NCBI GenBank assembly: GCA_934589835.1 | Contig: CAKTOK010000066.1 | Coordinates: forward strand, 1-5,493 | Source of the DNA: an uncultured Oscillospiraceae bacterium | Lineage (GTDB): Bacteria; Bacillota; Clostridia; Oscillospirales; Oscillospiraceae | DNA length: 5,493 nucleotides | Reading direction: 5' to 3' | Notes under the pieces: model-generated | The model's database searches: none | What the model saw: only the letters and a program-made list of their open reading frames with translations | What the model was told of the DNA's origin: nothing | Part shown: positions 1-5,234 of the stretch, piece by piece | How the letters are laid out: every line of letters begins with the position of its first letter | Position numbering within the stretch: position 1 is the stretch's first letter | Program-made: the position numbers and the translations under genes

Positions 1-18
1 TTGTGGGTTTCTGCGATA

Positions 19-39
19 GTCGTCAAATAGTAGTCAACG
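19..39. repeat. Pair of short direct repeats, possible integrase arm-type sites
   Basis: Two copies of GTNGTCAA (GTCGTCAA at 19-26 and GTAGTCAA at 30-37) lie 11 bp apart, about 85 bp from the broken tRNA-Arg junction. Short, closely spaced direct repeats near a tRNA attachment site are typical of the arm-type binding sites of tyrosine recombinases. That the repeats exist is seen directly; their role is inferred. No integrase gene is visible in the window. Confidence 0.35.
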
Positions 40-109
40 ACCACGCATTTTTTCTCTGCCGTTCCCGCAAACGCAGGTGTGGCAAGGCTTTGCGCCATAT
101 CTCAACTGG

Positions 110-134
110 AGACACCTGAAATGTCGGAGTCTAA
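110..134 (-). other. Putative attachment-site core (attL/attR) at the tRNA-Arg anticodon loop
   Basis: Read on the minus strand, the anticodon-stem arm TTAGA (134-130) and the 7-nt loop CTCCGAC (129-123) match a tRNA. The next bases, ATTTC, do not match the expected TCTAA. Tyrosine recombinases that use tRNA genes often cross over within the anticodon loop, with the stem arms as binding sites, and this junction fits that layout. A second symmetry spans the junction: AGACTCC (132-126) and GGTGTCT (116-110) are inverted with one mismatch around 9 bases. The break is seen directly; that it is an attachment site is inferred. Confidence 0.5.
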
Positions 135-161
135 CGCTCTATCCAACTGAGCTACGGGCGC
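123..161 (-). pseudogene. 5' half of tRNA-Arg(CCG), broken after the anticodon loop
   Basis: On the minus strand from 161 the sequence gives acceptor arm GCGCCCG, TA, D stem GCTC, D loop AGTTGGATA, D stem GAGC, G, anticodon stem TTAGA and loop CTCCGAC with anticodon CCG (arginine, codon CGG). The 3' anticodon stem, variable loop, T arm and 3' acceptor arm are absent: the following bases (ATTTCAGGTGTC and on) pair with none of the 5' half, apart from a chance-level GGCGC further on. The gene keeps a near-consensus promoter, so the half tRNA is probably still transcribed leftward. It could only mature if a suitable 3' half lay directly adjacent, and none does. The likely cause is insertion of an integrative element to the left. 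Confidence 0.75.
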
Positions 162-193
162 ATACACAGTTTCTGCTGAAATCCAGCTTTGGT

Positions 194-222
194 ATTATAC
201 CAGCTCTTCCGGCGGATGTAAA
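194..222 (-). promoter_or_regulatory. Promoter of the broken tRNA-Arg gene
   Basis: Minus strand: -35 TTTACA (222-217), 17-bp spacer, -10 TATAAT (199-194). The predicted start is near 187, about 26 nt before the tRNA 5' end at 161. It points away from rex and would transcribe out of the left edge of the window. Confidence 0.75.
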
Positions 223-253
223 GCTGTTTTCGAAAAAGTTTTTTCGGAAGAGA

Positions 254-272
254 TTGTTAAAAAAGTTGACAA
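254..272. promoter_or_regulatory. Candidate Rex operator overlapping the rex -35
   Basis: TTGTTAA (254-260) and TTGACAA (266-272) form an inverted repeat with one mismatch and a 5-base spacer. The clostridial Rex motif is TTGTTAA-N4-TTAACAA, so this site has one changed base and one extra spacer base. It covers the -35 hexamer TTGACA of the rex promoter, which is where a repressor would block polymerase. Autoregulation at high NAD+/NADH is common for Rex in Firmicutes; its use here is inferred. Confidence 0.5.
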
Positions 273-294
273 CTCGCTGTGATTGCTGTAAAAT
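266..294 (+). promoter_or_regulatory. rex promoter
   Basis: TTGACA (266-271), 17-bp spacer, TAAAAT (289-294); the predicted start is near 301, giving a leader of about 50 nt. It is close to the sigma-A consensus and lies back to back with the tRNA-Arg promoter, with an AT-rich inverted repeat (CGAAAAA at 231-237, TTTTTCG at 240-246) between them. Confidence 0.75.
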
Positions 295-351
295 AGCTTC
301 ATCGTTTCTGGTGCCCTGCACCGTATTCTCTCCCAAAAGGAGGTTTTTCAT

Positions 352-981
352 ATGAAAAAGCAGAAGATCTCCGATGCCGTGATCCATCGTCTCCCCCGCT
401 ATTACCGCTATCTGGACGATTTGTACAACAAGGGCGTTGTCCGCATCTCCTCCAATTCTCTGGGCACGAAGATGGACATTACCGCCTCCCAGATCCGTCA
501 GGATCTCAGCTGCTTCGGCGAATTCGGCCAGCAGGGCTACGGCTACAACGTGGCAGAGCTGCGCGCCGAGATCGGCCACATTCTGGGCATCGACAGCGGC
601 CATAAGCTCATTGTTATCGGCGTCGGTCACCTGGGCCACGCACTGCTGCAAAACTTTGATTTTGACAAGGTCGGCTTCCGCATCGACTCCGCCTTCGACG
701 TGTCTCCCGCTCTGGTGGGCACCGAGATCCGCGGTGTCACCGTCCGCTCTATGGACGATCTGGAGGAGTACGTTGCCAACTACCACCCCGACGTGGCGGT
801 GCTGACAGTCCCCCAGAGCGTGGCGCAGCCGCTGGCCGACCGGCTTATCGGTCTTGGTGTCCGCGGTTTCTGGAACTTCACCAATGTGGAGCTGTCCACG
901 CAGGAGGCCGGCGTATTTTTCGAGGACATCCACTTTGTGGACACGCTGCTGACCCTGAGCTACCGCATCTCCCGTCCGTAA
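352..981 (+). CDS. rex: Redox-sensing transcriptional repressor Rex
   Basis: Rex is a cytoplasmic homodimer that senses the NADH/NAD+ ratio and represses fermentation and respiration genes until NADH rises. The 209-residue length is normal for the family. Residues 1 to about 78 form the winged-helix DNA-binding domain, with PRYYRYL at 15-21, the SNSLGTKM and ITASQIRQDLS segments at 34-53, and FGQQGYGYNV at 58-67. A Rossmann fold follows: GVGHLG at 90-95 is the GxGxxG nucleotide loop, then FDVSP at 115-119 and LTVPQ at 151-155. The final helix (about 188-206, FFEDIHFVDTLLTLSYRI) is the domain-swapped dimer element. The ATG at 352 has a perfect ribosome site, AAGGAGG, 9 nt upstream. A consensus promoter with a candidate Rex operator precedes it, suggesting autorepression. 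No terminator is visible before the next small gene, so the two are probably co-transcribed. Confidence 0.97.
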   Translation: MKKQKISDAVIHRLPRYYRYLDDLYNKGVVRISSNSLGTKMDITASQIRQDLSCFGEFGQQGYGYNVAELRAEIGHILGIDSGHKLIVIGVGHLGHALLQNFDFDKVGFRIDSAFDVSPALVGTEIRGVTVRSMDDLEEYVANYHPDVAVLTVPQSVAQPLADRLIGLGVRGFWNFTNVELSTQEAGVFFEDIHFVDTLLTLSYRISRP

Positions 982-1058
982 CGGCACACTTTTCGGTGCT
1001 CGGCATACTATGGGAATGAGACCGGTGAGACGGTCAAATTTTCATAGGAGGTCACACC

Positions 1059-1202
1059 ATGTGTAATCAGAATTCCTGCTTTGGCGGCGGCAGCTGCTGC
1101 TGGATCATCATCGCCATCATCCTGCTGTTCCTGTTCTGCGGAAACGGCAGCTGCGGCTGCGGCAGCAGCAGCGGCGGCAACGGCTGCGGCTGCGGCTGCT
1201 GA
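1059..1202 (+). CDS. Small cysteine- and glycine-rich membrane peptide, 47 residues
   Basis: I do not recognise a named family. The ATG at 1059 has a strong ribosome site (AGGAGG at 1046-1051), and the TGA at 1200-1202 is followed within 8 bases by an intrinsic terminator, so it looks like a real gene. The peptide has 10 cysteines (residues 2, 7, 13, 14, 27, 32, 34, 43, 45, 47). Residues 15-26 are a short hydrophobic stretch, WIIIAIILLFLF, a likely membrane segment. The tail after it is rich in Gly, Ser and Cys, with CGCG (32-35) and a terminal CGCGC, and ends on cysteine. Few residues are charged. Paired CxC motifs suggest metal binding or disulphide/thiol chemistry at the membrane; this is inference. 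It lies 77 nt after rex without an obvious promoter of its own, so it may share redox control. The repetitive GGC/TGC codons could also inflate apparent coding quality. Confidence 0.7.
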   Translation: MCNQNSCFGGGSCCWIIIAIILLFLFCGNGSCGCGSSSGGNGCGCGC

Positions 1203-1209
1203 CCTGCCT

Positions 1210-1235
1210 CCCCCGCCGTAAGGCGGGGGTTTTTT
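1210..1235 (+). terminator. Intrinsic terminator after the cysteine-rich peptide gene
   Basis: CCCCCGCC (1210-1217), GNRA-type loop GTAA, GGCGGGGG (1222-1229), then six T. The 8-bp GC stem with a perfect T run is a textbook terminator. It lies only 21 bases before the Nudix start codon, leaving no room for a promoter between them. Confidence 0.9.
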
Positions 1236-1256
1236 CCCACGAAAGGAGTACGAGCC

Positions 1257-1859
1257 ATGGACCTTTCCGCGCTCCGCCGCGCCTATACCGGCCACACGCC
1301 CGACCTCATGGGCGCCCGCGGCGGCTCCGCCGTGCTGGTCCCGCTGGTGGAAGCGCCGGAGGGGACCTGCCTGCTGTACGAGGTACGCTCCGCTGCGGTA
1401 CGCCAGCCCAACGAGGTCTGCTTCCCCGGCGGCAGGACCGAGGAGGGCGAAACGGCAATACAGTGCGCCCTCCGCGAGACGTGGGAGGAGTTAGCCATTC
1501 CGCCGGAAGCTGTGACGGTCATCGGGGAAATGGATTTTCTCCACATCCGCTCCAACTGCCTGCTCCGCCCCGTGCTGGCACAGGTTGCTCCAGCCGCGCT
1601 GGCATCCATGCGCCCCTGCGCCGCCGAGGTAGCCGGCACGTTTCTGGTGCCGCTGGCATGGCTCCGCGCCCATCCCCCCGCCGTCTATACCCGCCGCCAG
1701 CCGGTGGAATGGCCGGACTTCCCCTACGCGGACGCAGGCATTGACGCCGCCTATCCCTGGCGCTCCTGCCGGATAGAGGTACCGGTCTACCGCGGGCTGC
1801 CCCATCCGCTTTGGGGCCTGACGGCCCGCATTACCATGGACGTGATCGCCCATCTTTGA
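1257..1859 (+). CDS. Nudix hydrolase, CoA-pyrophosphatase-like
   Basis: The Nudix box is clear: G59, E65, then R73-E74 and E77-E78 fit Gx5Ex7REUxEExGU, with Ala (A80) in place of the last Gly and I81 closing the motif. Just before it, LLYEVRSAAVRQPNEVCFPGG (39-59) resembles the NuCoA signature of CoA diphosphatases (NudL/YeaB type), which cleave CoA and acyl-CoA into 4'-phosphopantetheine and 3',5'-ADP. The usual Gly before the FPGG segment is Asn (N52) and the loop looks about one residue short, so the exact substrate is uncertain. The length of 200 residues is close to E. coli NudL. It is soluble and cytoplasmic, with no signal peptide. The ATG at 1257 follows AAAGGAG (1242-1248) by 8 nt. 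It sits directly behind a terminator, so expression depends on read-through or on a promoter inside the upstream small gene. Confidence 0.88.
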   Translation: MDLSALRRAYTGHTPDLMGARGGSAVLVPLVEAPEGTCLLYEVRSAAVRQPNEVCFPGGRTEEGETAIQCALRETWEELAIPPEAVTVIGEMDFLHIRSNCLLRPVLAQVAPAALASMRPCAAEVAGTFLVPLAWLRAHPPAVYTRRQPVEWPDFPYADAGIDAAYPWRSCRIEVPVYRGLPHPLWGLTARITMDVIAHL

Positions 1860-1871
1860 ACGGCATACGCC

Positions 1872-1911
1872 GCAGGCCGCATCCCAATGGGGTGCGGCCT
1901 GCCTCTTTTTT
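1872..1911 (+). terminator. Strong intrinsic terminator after the Nudix gene
   Basis: A 14-bp stem (1872-1885 with 1889-1902, one T-G pair) with a 3-base loop is followed by CTC and six T (1906-1911). It separates convergent genes; the T run reaches into the stop codon of the phosphate transporter at 1910-1912. On the minus strand the same hairpin has no T run after it, so it is probably a poor terminator in that direction. Confidence 0.88.
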
Positions 1912-3676
1912 ATTCCTGTGCCGGCTGCGGCAGCCGGTAGGCCGCTGCATAAGCGCTGAGCCGGCGTTGGTACTCCGCGCCGCTGCTGCGGACATTGTGC
2001 AGCGTCTCGTGGAGATTCAGCTCGTGCTGGGCCGCATCGATGACGCAGCCGGCGATATTGGAGCAGTGGTCCGACGTGCGCTCCAGATCCGTCAGCAGAT
2101 CGCACCACACGAAGCCCGCCTCGATGCTGCACGTCCCCTGCTGCATCCGCAGGATATGCCGCGTCCGCATCTGCTCCTTCAGGCCGTCCACCACCTGTTC
2201 CAGCGGCTCCACCTGCCGCGCCGCCGTCTCATCCTTCTCCCGGAAGGCCCGCAGGGCCAGCGTCAGTGTCTCTCGTACCGCGCCGGACAGCACCTCCAGC
2301 TCGCCGCGGGCCTCCGTGCTGAACGTCAGCCCCTTGGTTCGCAGCTCCTCCGCTGACTCCAGCACATTTACCGCGTGGTCGGAAATACGCTCAAAATCCC
2401 CGATGGTCTTCAGCAGCTCCGTGGCCTCCTCGCTCTCCGCCGCTCCCATCTGCCGCGTGCTGAGCTTGACCAGATAGGTTCCCAGCACATCCTCATAGTG
2501 GTCGCAGCGCTGCTCTCCCTGTCGGATGGCCGCCGCCAGCTCCGGCGTATAGGCGGAAAAGCTGCACAGCGCCTGCTCCAGCGCCTGCGCGGCGCAGTCT
2601 GCCATCTCCTCGGCCACGGCACGGCAACGCTCCAGTGCCAGCGGCGGCGTGGTCAGAAGGCGTTCATCCAGCTCCACAGGCCGCTCCGTCTGCTGCGCCG
2701 GATCGTCCGGCACCAGCCGGACCGCCAGCTTTTCCAGCAGCCCGCCGCAGGGCAGCAGCATGGCCGTACAGGTCACGTTGAACGCCGAATGGGCAATGGC
2801 AATGCCGTACATGGTGGCGCTCTGGTGCAGCAGCAGCGGGTCGAGCAGCGCCTTGACGATGCAGAACGCCGTCAGCAGCACCGCTACGCCGATGACGTTG
2901 AACATCAGATGCACCACGGCGGCCCGCTTCGCGTTCCTGCTGGTTCCCACGGAGGACAAAAGGGCGGTGACGCAGGTGCCGATATTCTGTCCCATGATGA
3001 TGGGGATGGCGGCGGCATAGCTGACCTGTCCCGTCACCGCCAGCGCCTGCAAAATGCCTACGGAGGCGGAGCTGGACTGGATAATGCCGGTCAGCACAGC
3101 GCCCGCCAGCACGCCCAGGATCGGATTTTTGAAGGCCAGAAACAGCTGAGCAAAGGCGGGCACATCCCGCAGCCCCGCCACGGCGGCGCTCATGGTCTCC
3201 ATGCCGAACATCAGCGTGGCAAAGCCCAGAAGGATGGTGCCGGTGTCCCTCTTTTTGCCGTTTTTGCCGTTCATGTAGAAGAAAATACCCAACAGGGCTA
3301 AAATCGGTGTGAAAGAGCTGGGCTTCAGCAGGCTTATCCACACATTTCCGCTGTCTATCCCCGCCAGACTCAGCAGCCACGCCGTCACGGTGGTGCCGAC
3401 ATTGGCCCCCATGATGACATTGATGGCCTGCCGCAGCGTCATCAGCCCGGAGTTGACGAAGCCCACCACCATCACCGTGGTGGCGGATGAGCTCTGGATC
3501 ACCGCGGTAACGCACAGACCCGTCAGAAAACCGGTCATGACGCGGCCCGTCATCTGATCCAGCAGCGTCCGGAGCTTTCCGCCGGCGCGGCGCTCCAGCG
3601 CCTGCCCCATCAGGTCCATGCCGAACAGAAACAGGCACAGCCCGCCGACCATCGTCAGCACATCAAAAATACTCAT
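1910..3676 (-). CDS. Na+/phosphate cotransporter with C-terminal PhoU-like domain
   Basis: This is a member of the bacterial Na/Pi cotransporter (NptA/PNaS, SLC34-like) family, which imports inorganic phosphate with sodium across the cytoplasmic membrane. The first roughly 320 of 588 residues are membrane-spanning and hold the two inverted repeats: QSSSATT at 61-67 with GANVGTT at 90-96, and QSSSASV at 200-206 with GQNIGTC at 229-235. The QSSS motifs form the substrate and sodium site. Residues about 340-565 are a helical PhoU-like domain with both signature repeats, IGDFERISDHAVNV (425-438) and LTDLERTSDHCSNI (528-541), where the acidic residues usually bind metal. This long form is common in Firmicutes, so it is full length. 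The ATG at 3676 follows AAGGAGAG (3690-3683). A Pho-box-like repeat array upstream suggests PhoP control. No pst, phoU or phoPR genes are in view. Confidence 0.94.
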   Translation of the reverse strand: MSIFDVLTMVGGLCLFLFGMDLMGQALERRAGGKLRTLLDQMTGRVMTGFLTGLCVTAVIQSSSATTVMVVGFVNSGLMTLRQAINVIMGANVGTTVTAWLLSLAGIDSGNVWISLLKPSSFTPILALLGIFFYMNGKNGKKRDTGTILLGFATLMFGMETMSAAVAGLRDVPAFAQLFLAFKNPILGVLAGAVLTGIIQSSSASVGILQALAVTGQVSYAAAIPIIMGQNIGTCVTALLSSVGTSRNAKRAAVVHLMFNVIGVAVLLTAFCIVKALLDPLLLHQSATMYGIAIAHSAFNVTCTAMLLPCGGLLEKLAVRLVPDDPAQQTERPVELDERLLTTPPLALERCRAVAEEMADCAAQALEQALCSFSAYTPELAAAIRQGEQRCDHYEDVLGTYLVKLSTRQMGAAESEEATELLKTIGDFERISDHAVNVLESAEELRTKGLTFSTEARGELEVLSGAVRETLTLALRAFREKDETAARQVEPLEQVVDGLKEQMRTRHILRMQQGTCSIEAGFVWCDLLTDLERTSDHCSNIAGCVIDAAQHELNLHETLHNVRSSGAEYQRRLSAYAAAYRLPQPAQE

Positions 3677-3708
3677 CGCGCTCTCTCCTTGATTCTACAC
3701 ATTTTTGA

Positions 3709-3737
3709 CCGATACCAGCATAACAGGCCATTGTCAA
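3709..3737 (-). promoter_or_regulatory. Probable promoter of the Na+/phosphate cotransporter gene
   Basis: Minus strand: TTGACA (3737-3732), 17-bp spacer, TATCGG (3714-3709) with TGG just before it (extended -10 form). The -35 is perfect and the -10 is poor, typical of an activator-dependent promoter. The predicted start near 3702 leaves a leader of about 26 nt. Confidence 0.45.
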
Positions 3738-3771
3738 ATCCAATGTATCTGTTTTGTAAAATCCATGTAAA
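3732..3771 (-). promoter_or_regulatory. Pho-box-like array of four hexamer repeats
   Basis: Reading the minus strand: TTTACA (3771-3766), TTTACA (3760-3755), GATACA (3749-3744), TTGACA (3737-3732). The starts are 11, 11 and 12 bp apart. PhoP of Bacillus binds TT(A/T/C)ACA-like hexamers separated by about 5 bp, and four repeats are the usual full site. The last repeat is also the -35 element of a phosphate transporter promoter with a weak -10. The repeats are seen directly; PhoP binding is inferred. Confidence 0.55.
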
Positions 3772-3795
3772 ATTTCGGCGGATGGATCAGTCCGC

Positions 3796-3811
3796 GCCGC
3801 CGTCAGGCGGC
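3796..3811. repeat. Short hairpin GCCGCC-GTCA-GGCGGC
   Basis: A perfect 6-bp inverted repeat with a 4-base loop in the 268-bp gap between mntP and the phosphate transporter gene. No T run follows on either strand, so it is not a convincing terminator. Nothing else coding is supported in this gap. Confidence 0.3.
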
Positions 3812-3860
3812 ATGAAGGGCGGCACGGCAGGCACGCGGGCCGCACCCGCACGCACGCAAA

Positions 3861-3891
3861 GGAGGGCGGCACGCTGCGCGTGCCGCCCTCC
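3861..3891 (-). terminator. Second, distal hairpin downstream of mntP
   Basis: A perfect 14-bp inverted repeat (3861-3874 with 3878-3891) with a 3-base loop, followed on the minus strand by TTTG. The stem is very stable but the T run is short. It probably backs up the nearer hairpin; it could also act as an RNA-stabilising 3' end. Confidence 0.5.
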
Positions 3892-3899
3892 GGCTATTG

Positions 3900-3938
3900 A
3901 AAATGGCAGGCCCCGCCCTTCAAGCAGCAGGGCCTGCC
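3900..3938 (-). terminator. Proximal terminator-like hairpin after mntP
   Basis: GGCAGGCCC (3905-3913) and GGGCCTGCC (3930-3938) form a 9-bp stem around a 16-base loop. On the minus strand the stem is followed by ATTTTC. It starts 6 bases beyond the mntP stop codon. The T run is short, so termination here may be partial. Confidence 0.55.
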
Positions 3939-3944
3939 GCGCTG

Positions 3945-4520
3945 TCACAGAACGCCGAGATGCTCCAGCAGGATCTTGATGCCGATGAGGATCAGGATCA
4001 CGCCGCCCACGAACTCGGCGCGCCTTTTATAGCGGGCGCCGAACAGATGGCCCACAAACACGCCGCCCACGGAGATGGCAAAGGTGGTGCAGCCGATAAG
4101 GGCCGCCGCCGCACCGATGGGGACGGACAGCTCCACCATGGAGAAGCTGACGCCCACGGCCAGCGCGTCGATGCTGGTGGCCACTGCCAGCATAAAAAGC
4201 TCCTTATGCCGCAGCTCCGCCGCCTCCGGCTCGTCCTCCTGTTCCTCCTTCGTCAGGCTCTCGCGGATCATGCCGCCGCCGATCCATGCCAGCAGGATAC
4301 AGGCGATCCACGGGGCCATCTTCGTCACATGACCGGCAAACTGGGAGCCCAGCAGCCAGCCGGCCAGCGGCATGGCCGCCTGAAATGCCCCGAAATACAG
4401 GCCGATGAGCAGCGTCTGTTTTTTGTTCACCTTCGGCATGGCCAGGCCCTTACAGACAGCCGCCGCGAAGGCGTCCATGCTCAGGCCGATGCCCACCAGA
4501 AATATCTCCAGGAACGTCAT
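3945..4520 (-). CDS. mntP: Manganese efflux pump MntP
   Basis: MntP is a six-helix inner membrane protein that exports Mn2+ and protects against manganese overload. The 191-residue protein has the two family repeats: GLSMDAFAAAVCKGL at 12-26 and ATSIDALAVGVSF at 114-126, each with the conserved acidic residue (D16, D118) in the membrane. Further hydrophobic segments lie at about 36-58, 70-88, 136-160 and 168-187. A charged cytoplasmic loop, rich in Glu (about 87-107), separates the halves. The start at 4520 has GAGGAGAG (4534-4527), which overlaps the stop codon of sfsA 13 bases upstream, so the two are one transcript and probably translationally coupled. No manganese (yybP-ykoY) riboswitch is visible directly before it. 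I see no sequence for an MntR box; control would have to act at the sfsA promoter. Confidence 0.95.
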   Translation of the reverse strand: MTFLEIFLVGIGLSMDAFAAAVCKGLAMPKVNKKQTLLIGLYFGAFQAAMPLAGWLLGSQFAGHVTKMAPWIACILLAWIGGGMIRESLTKEEQEDEPEAAELRHKELFMLAVATSIDALAVGVSFSMVELSVPIGAAAALIGCTTFAISVGGVFVGHLFGARYKRRAEFVGGVILILIGIKILLEHLGVL

Positions 4521-4533
4521 AACCGCTCTCTCC

Positions 4534-5208
4534 TCATAAAATCACCGGCACGGGCCGGCAGATCTCCATGCTGTCCGGCGTCACACGGCAGCTGTACGCC
4601 GCCACCTGCACCCCCGCCGCCGCAGCCTGCCGCAGCGCCGCGCCGAAGGCGGGATGGGTCGCATCGTTGGGGGCAAAATCCGCGATGTCCGCCATCTGGA
4701 TGACGAAAAACACCGTGGCCCGATGGCCCAGCGCCACCGCCCGCATCAGCTCGTGCAGGTGCCGGACGCCCCGCTCCGTAGGCGCATCGGGAAAGCGGGC
4801 GTGACCGTTCTCCTCCAGCGTCACGCCCTTGACCTCCACCAGATGCAGCCCCTGCGGCCCCTCGAGACAGAAGTCCAGCCGCGACTGGCCGAAGGGGAAT
4901 TCCGGCCGCACCTGCCGCGCCGACGGGTCGAAGGTCCGCGCCCACTGGGCAAACGCGCGGTTGGGCGCCTGCGCGTCCATGTTGATGAGCCGCCCGCCCT
5001 TTTCCACGGCGATCAGGTCGTAGGCCGTCTTGCGCCGGGGGTTGGCCGCCTTCTCCAGATACACCGCGGCGTCCGGCGTCAGCAGCTCACGGCAGCGCCC
5101 TGTATTTTTCACATGGCACACCACCTCGCCGTCCGGCAGCGCCACATGGGCGATGAACCGGTTGGGCCGCGACAGGAACCGGCCCCGCACCACCTCGCCG
5201 TACCGCAT
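4534..5208 (-). CDS. sfsA: DNA/RNA nuclease SfsA (sugar fermentation stimulation protein)
   Basis: The protein has 224 residues, close to the family norm of 230-240. The N-terminal OB-fold region covers about 1-80 and includes HVKNTGRCRELL (32-43). A PD-(D/E)xK-type nuclease core follows, with D112 in SRLDF (109-113) and E125-x-K127 in HLVEVKGVTL (122-131). The family segment RFPDAPTERGVRHLHEL runs from 138-154. E. coli SfsA is reported as a nuclease and was named for an effect on maltose metabolism; its physiological role is unsettled. I chose the ATG at 5208 because GGAGGAGGG sits just upstream (5224-5214) and homology begins at MRYGEVVRGRFLSR. An in-frame start 53 codons earlier would have to be translated through the promoter and leader hairpin, so I reject it. 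The gene heads a two-gene unit with mntP. Confidence 0.95.
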   Translation of the reverse strand: MRYGEVVRGRFLSRPNRFIAHVALPDGEVVCHVKNTGRCRELLTPDAAVYLEKAANPRRKTAYDLIAVEKGGRLINMDAQAPNRAFAQWARTFDPSARQVRPEFPFGQSRLDFCLEGPQGLHLVEVKGVTLEENGHARFPDAPTERGVRHLHELMRAVALGHRATVFFVIQMADIADFAPNDATHPAFGAALRQAAAAGVQVAAYSCRVTPDSMEICRPVPVIL

Positions 5209-5234
5209 GACCGTCCCTCCTCCCGTGATATGCG

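Noticed and set aside
3..119. Open frame entering from the left edge and stopping at 117-119, rich in Arg and Lys at its end
   Set aside because: Only 38 codons are visible with no recognised motif, and it ends next to the attachment core. It could be the tail of a gene but I cannot support that.
139..987. 282-codon open frame on the minus strand opposite rex
   Set aside because: It is the mirror of the rex coding sequence, runs through the tRNA-Arg half and the divergent promoters, and has no ribosome site or recognisable domain.
981..1058. Separate promoter or terminator between rex and the small peptide gene
   Set aside because: A TACTAT at about 1006-1011 has no matching -35, and the short inverted repeats there (GACCG/CGGTC) have no T run; co-transcription with rex is simpler.
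1008..1295. Alanine-rich minus-strand frame with long poly-Ala runs
   Set aside because: The poly-Ala comes from reading GCC/GGC-type repeats of the cysteine-rich peptide gene in reverse, and the frame crosses a clear plus-strand terminator.
2375..3301. 308-codon plus-strand frame within the phosphate transporter gene
   Set aside because: Antisense shadow in GC-rich sequence: its residue composition is Arg/Gln/His-rich with no domain, while the opposite strand carries clear QSSS and PhoU motifs.
3692..3697. TAGAAT as the -10 of the phosphate transporter gene
   Set aside because: It would start transcription inside the ribosome site, and no -35 lies at the right distance; TTGACA with TATCGG fits better.
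4521..4533. Manganese riboswitch (yybP-ykoY) before mntP
   Set aside because: Only 13 bases separate mntP from sfsA, and the sfsA leader hairpin does not show the conserved riboswitch loops.
3897..4703. 268-codon plus-strand frame opposite mntP and the end of sfsA
   Set aside because: It covers two well-supported minus-strand genes and their coupled junction, and its start lies inside the terminator hairpins.
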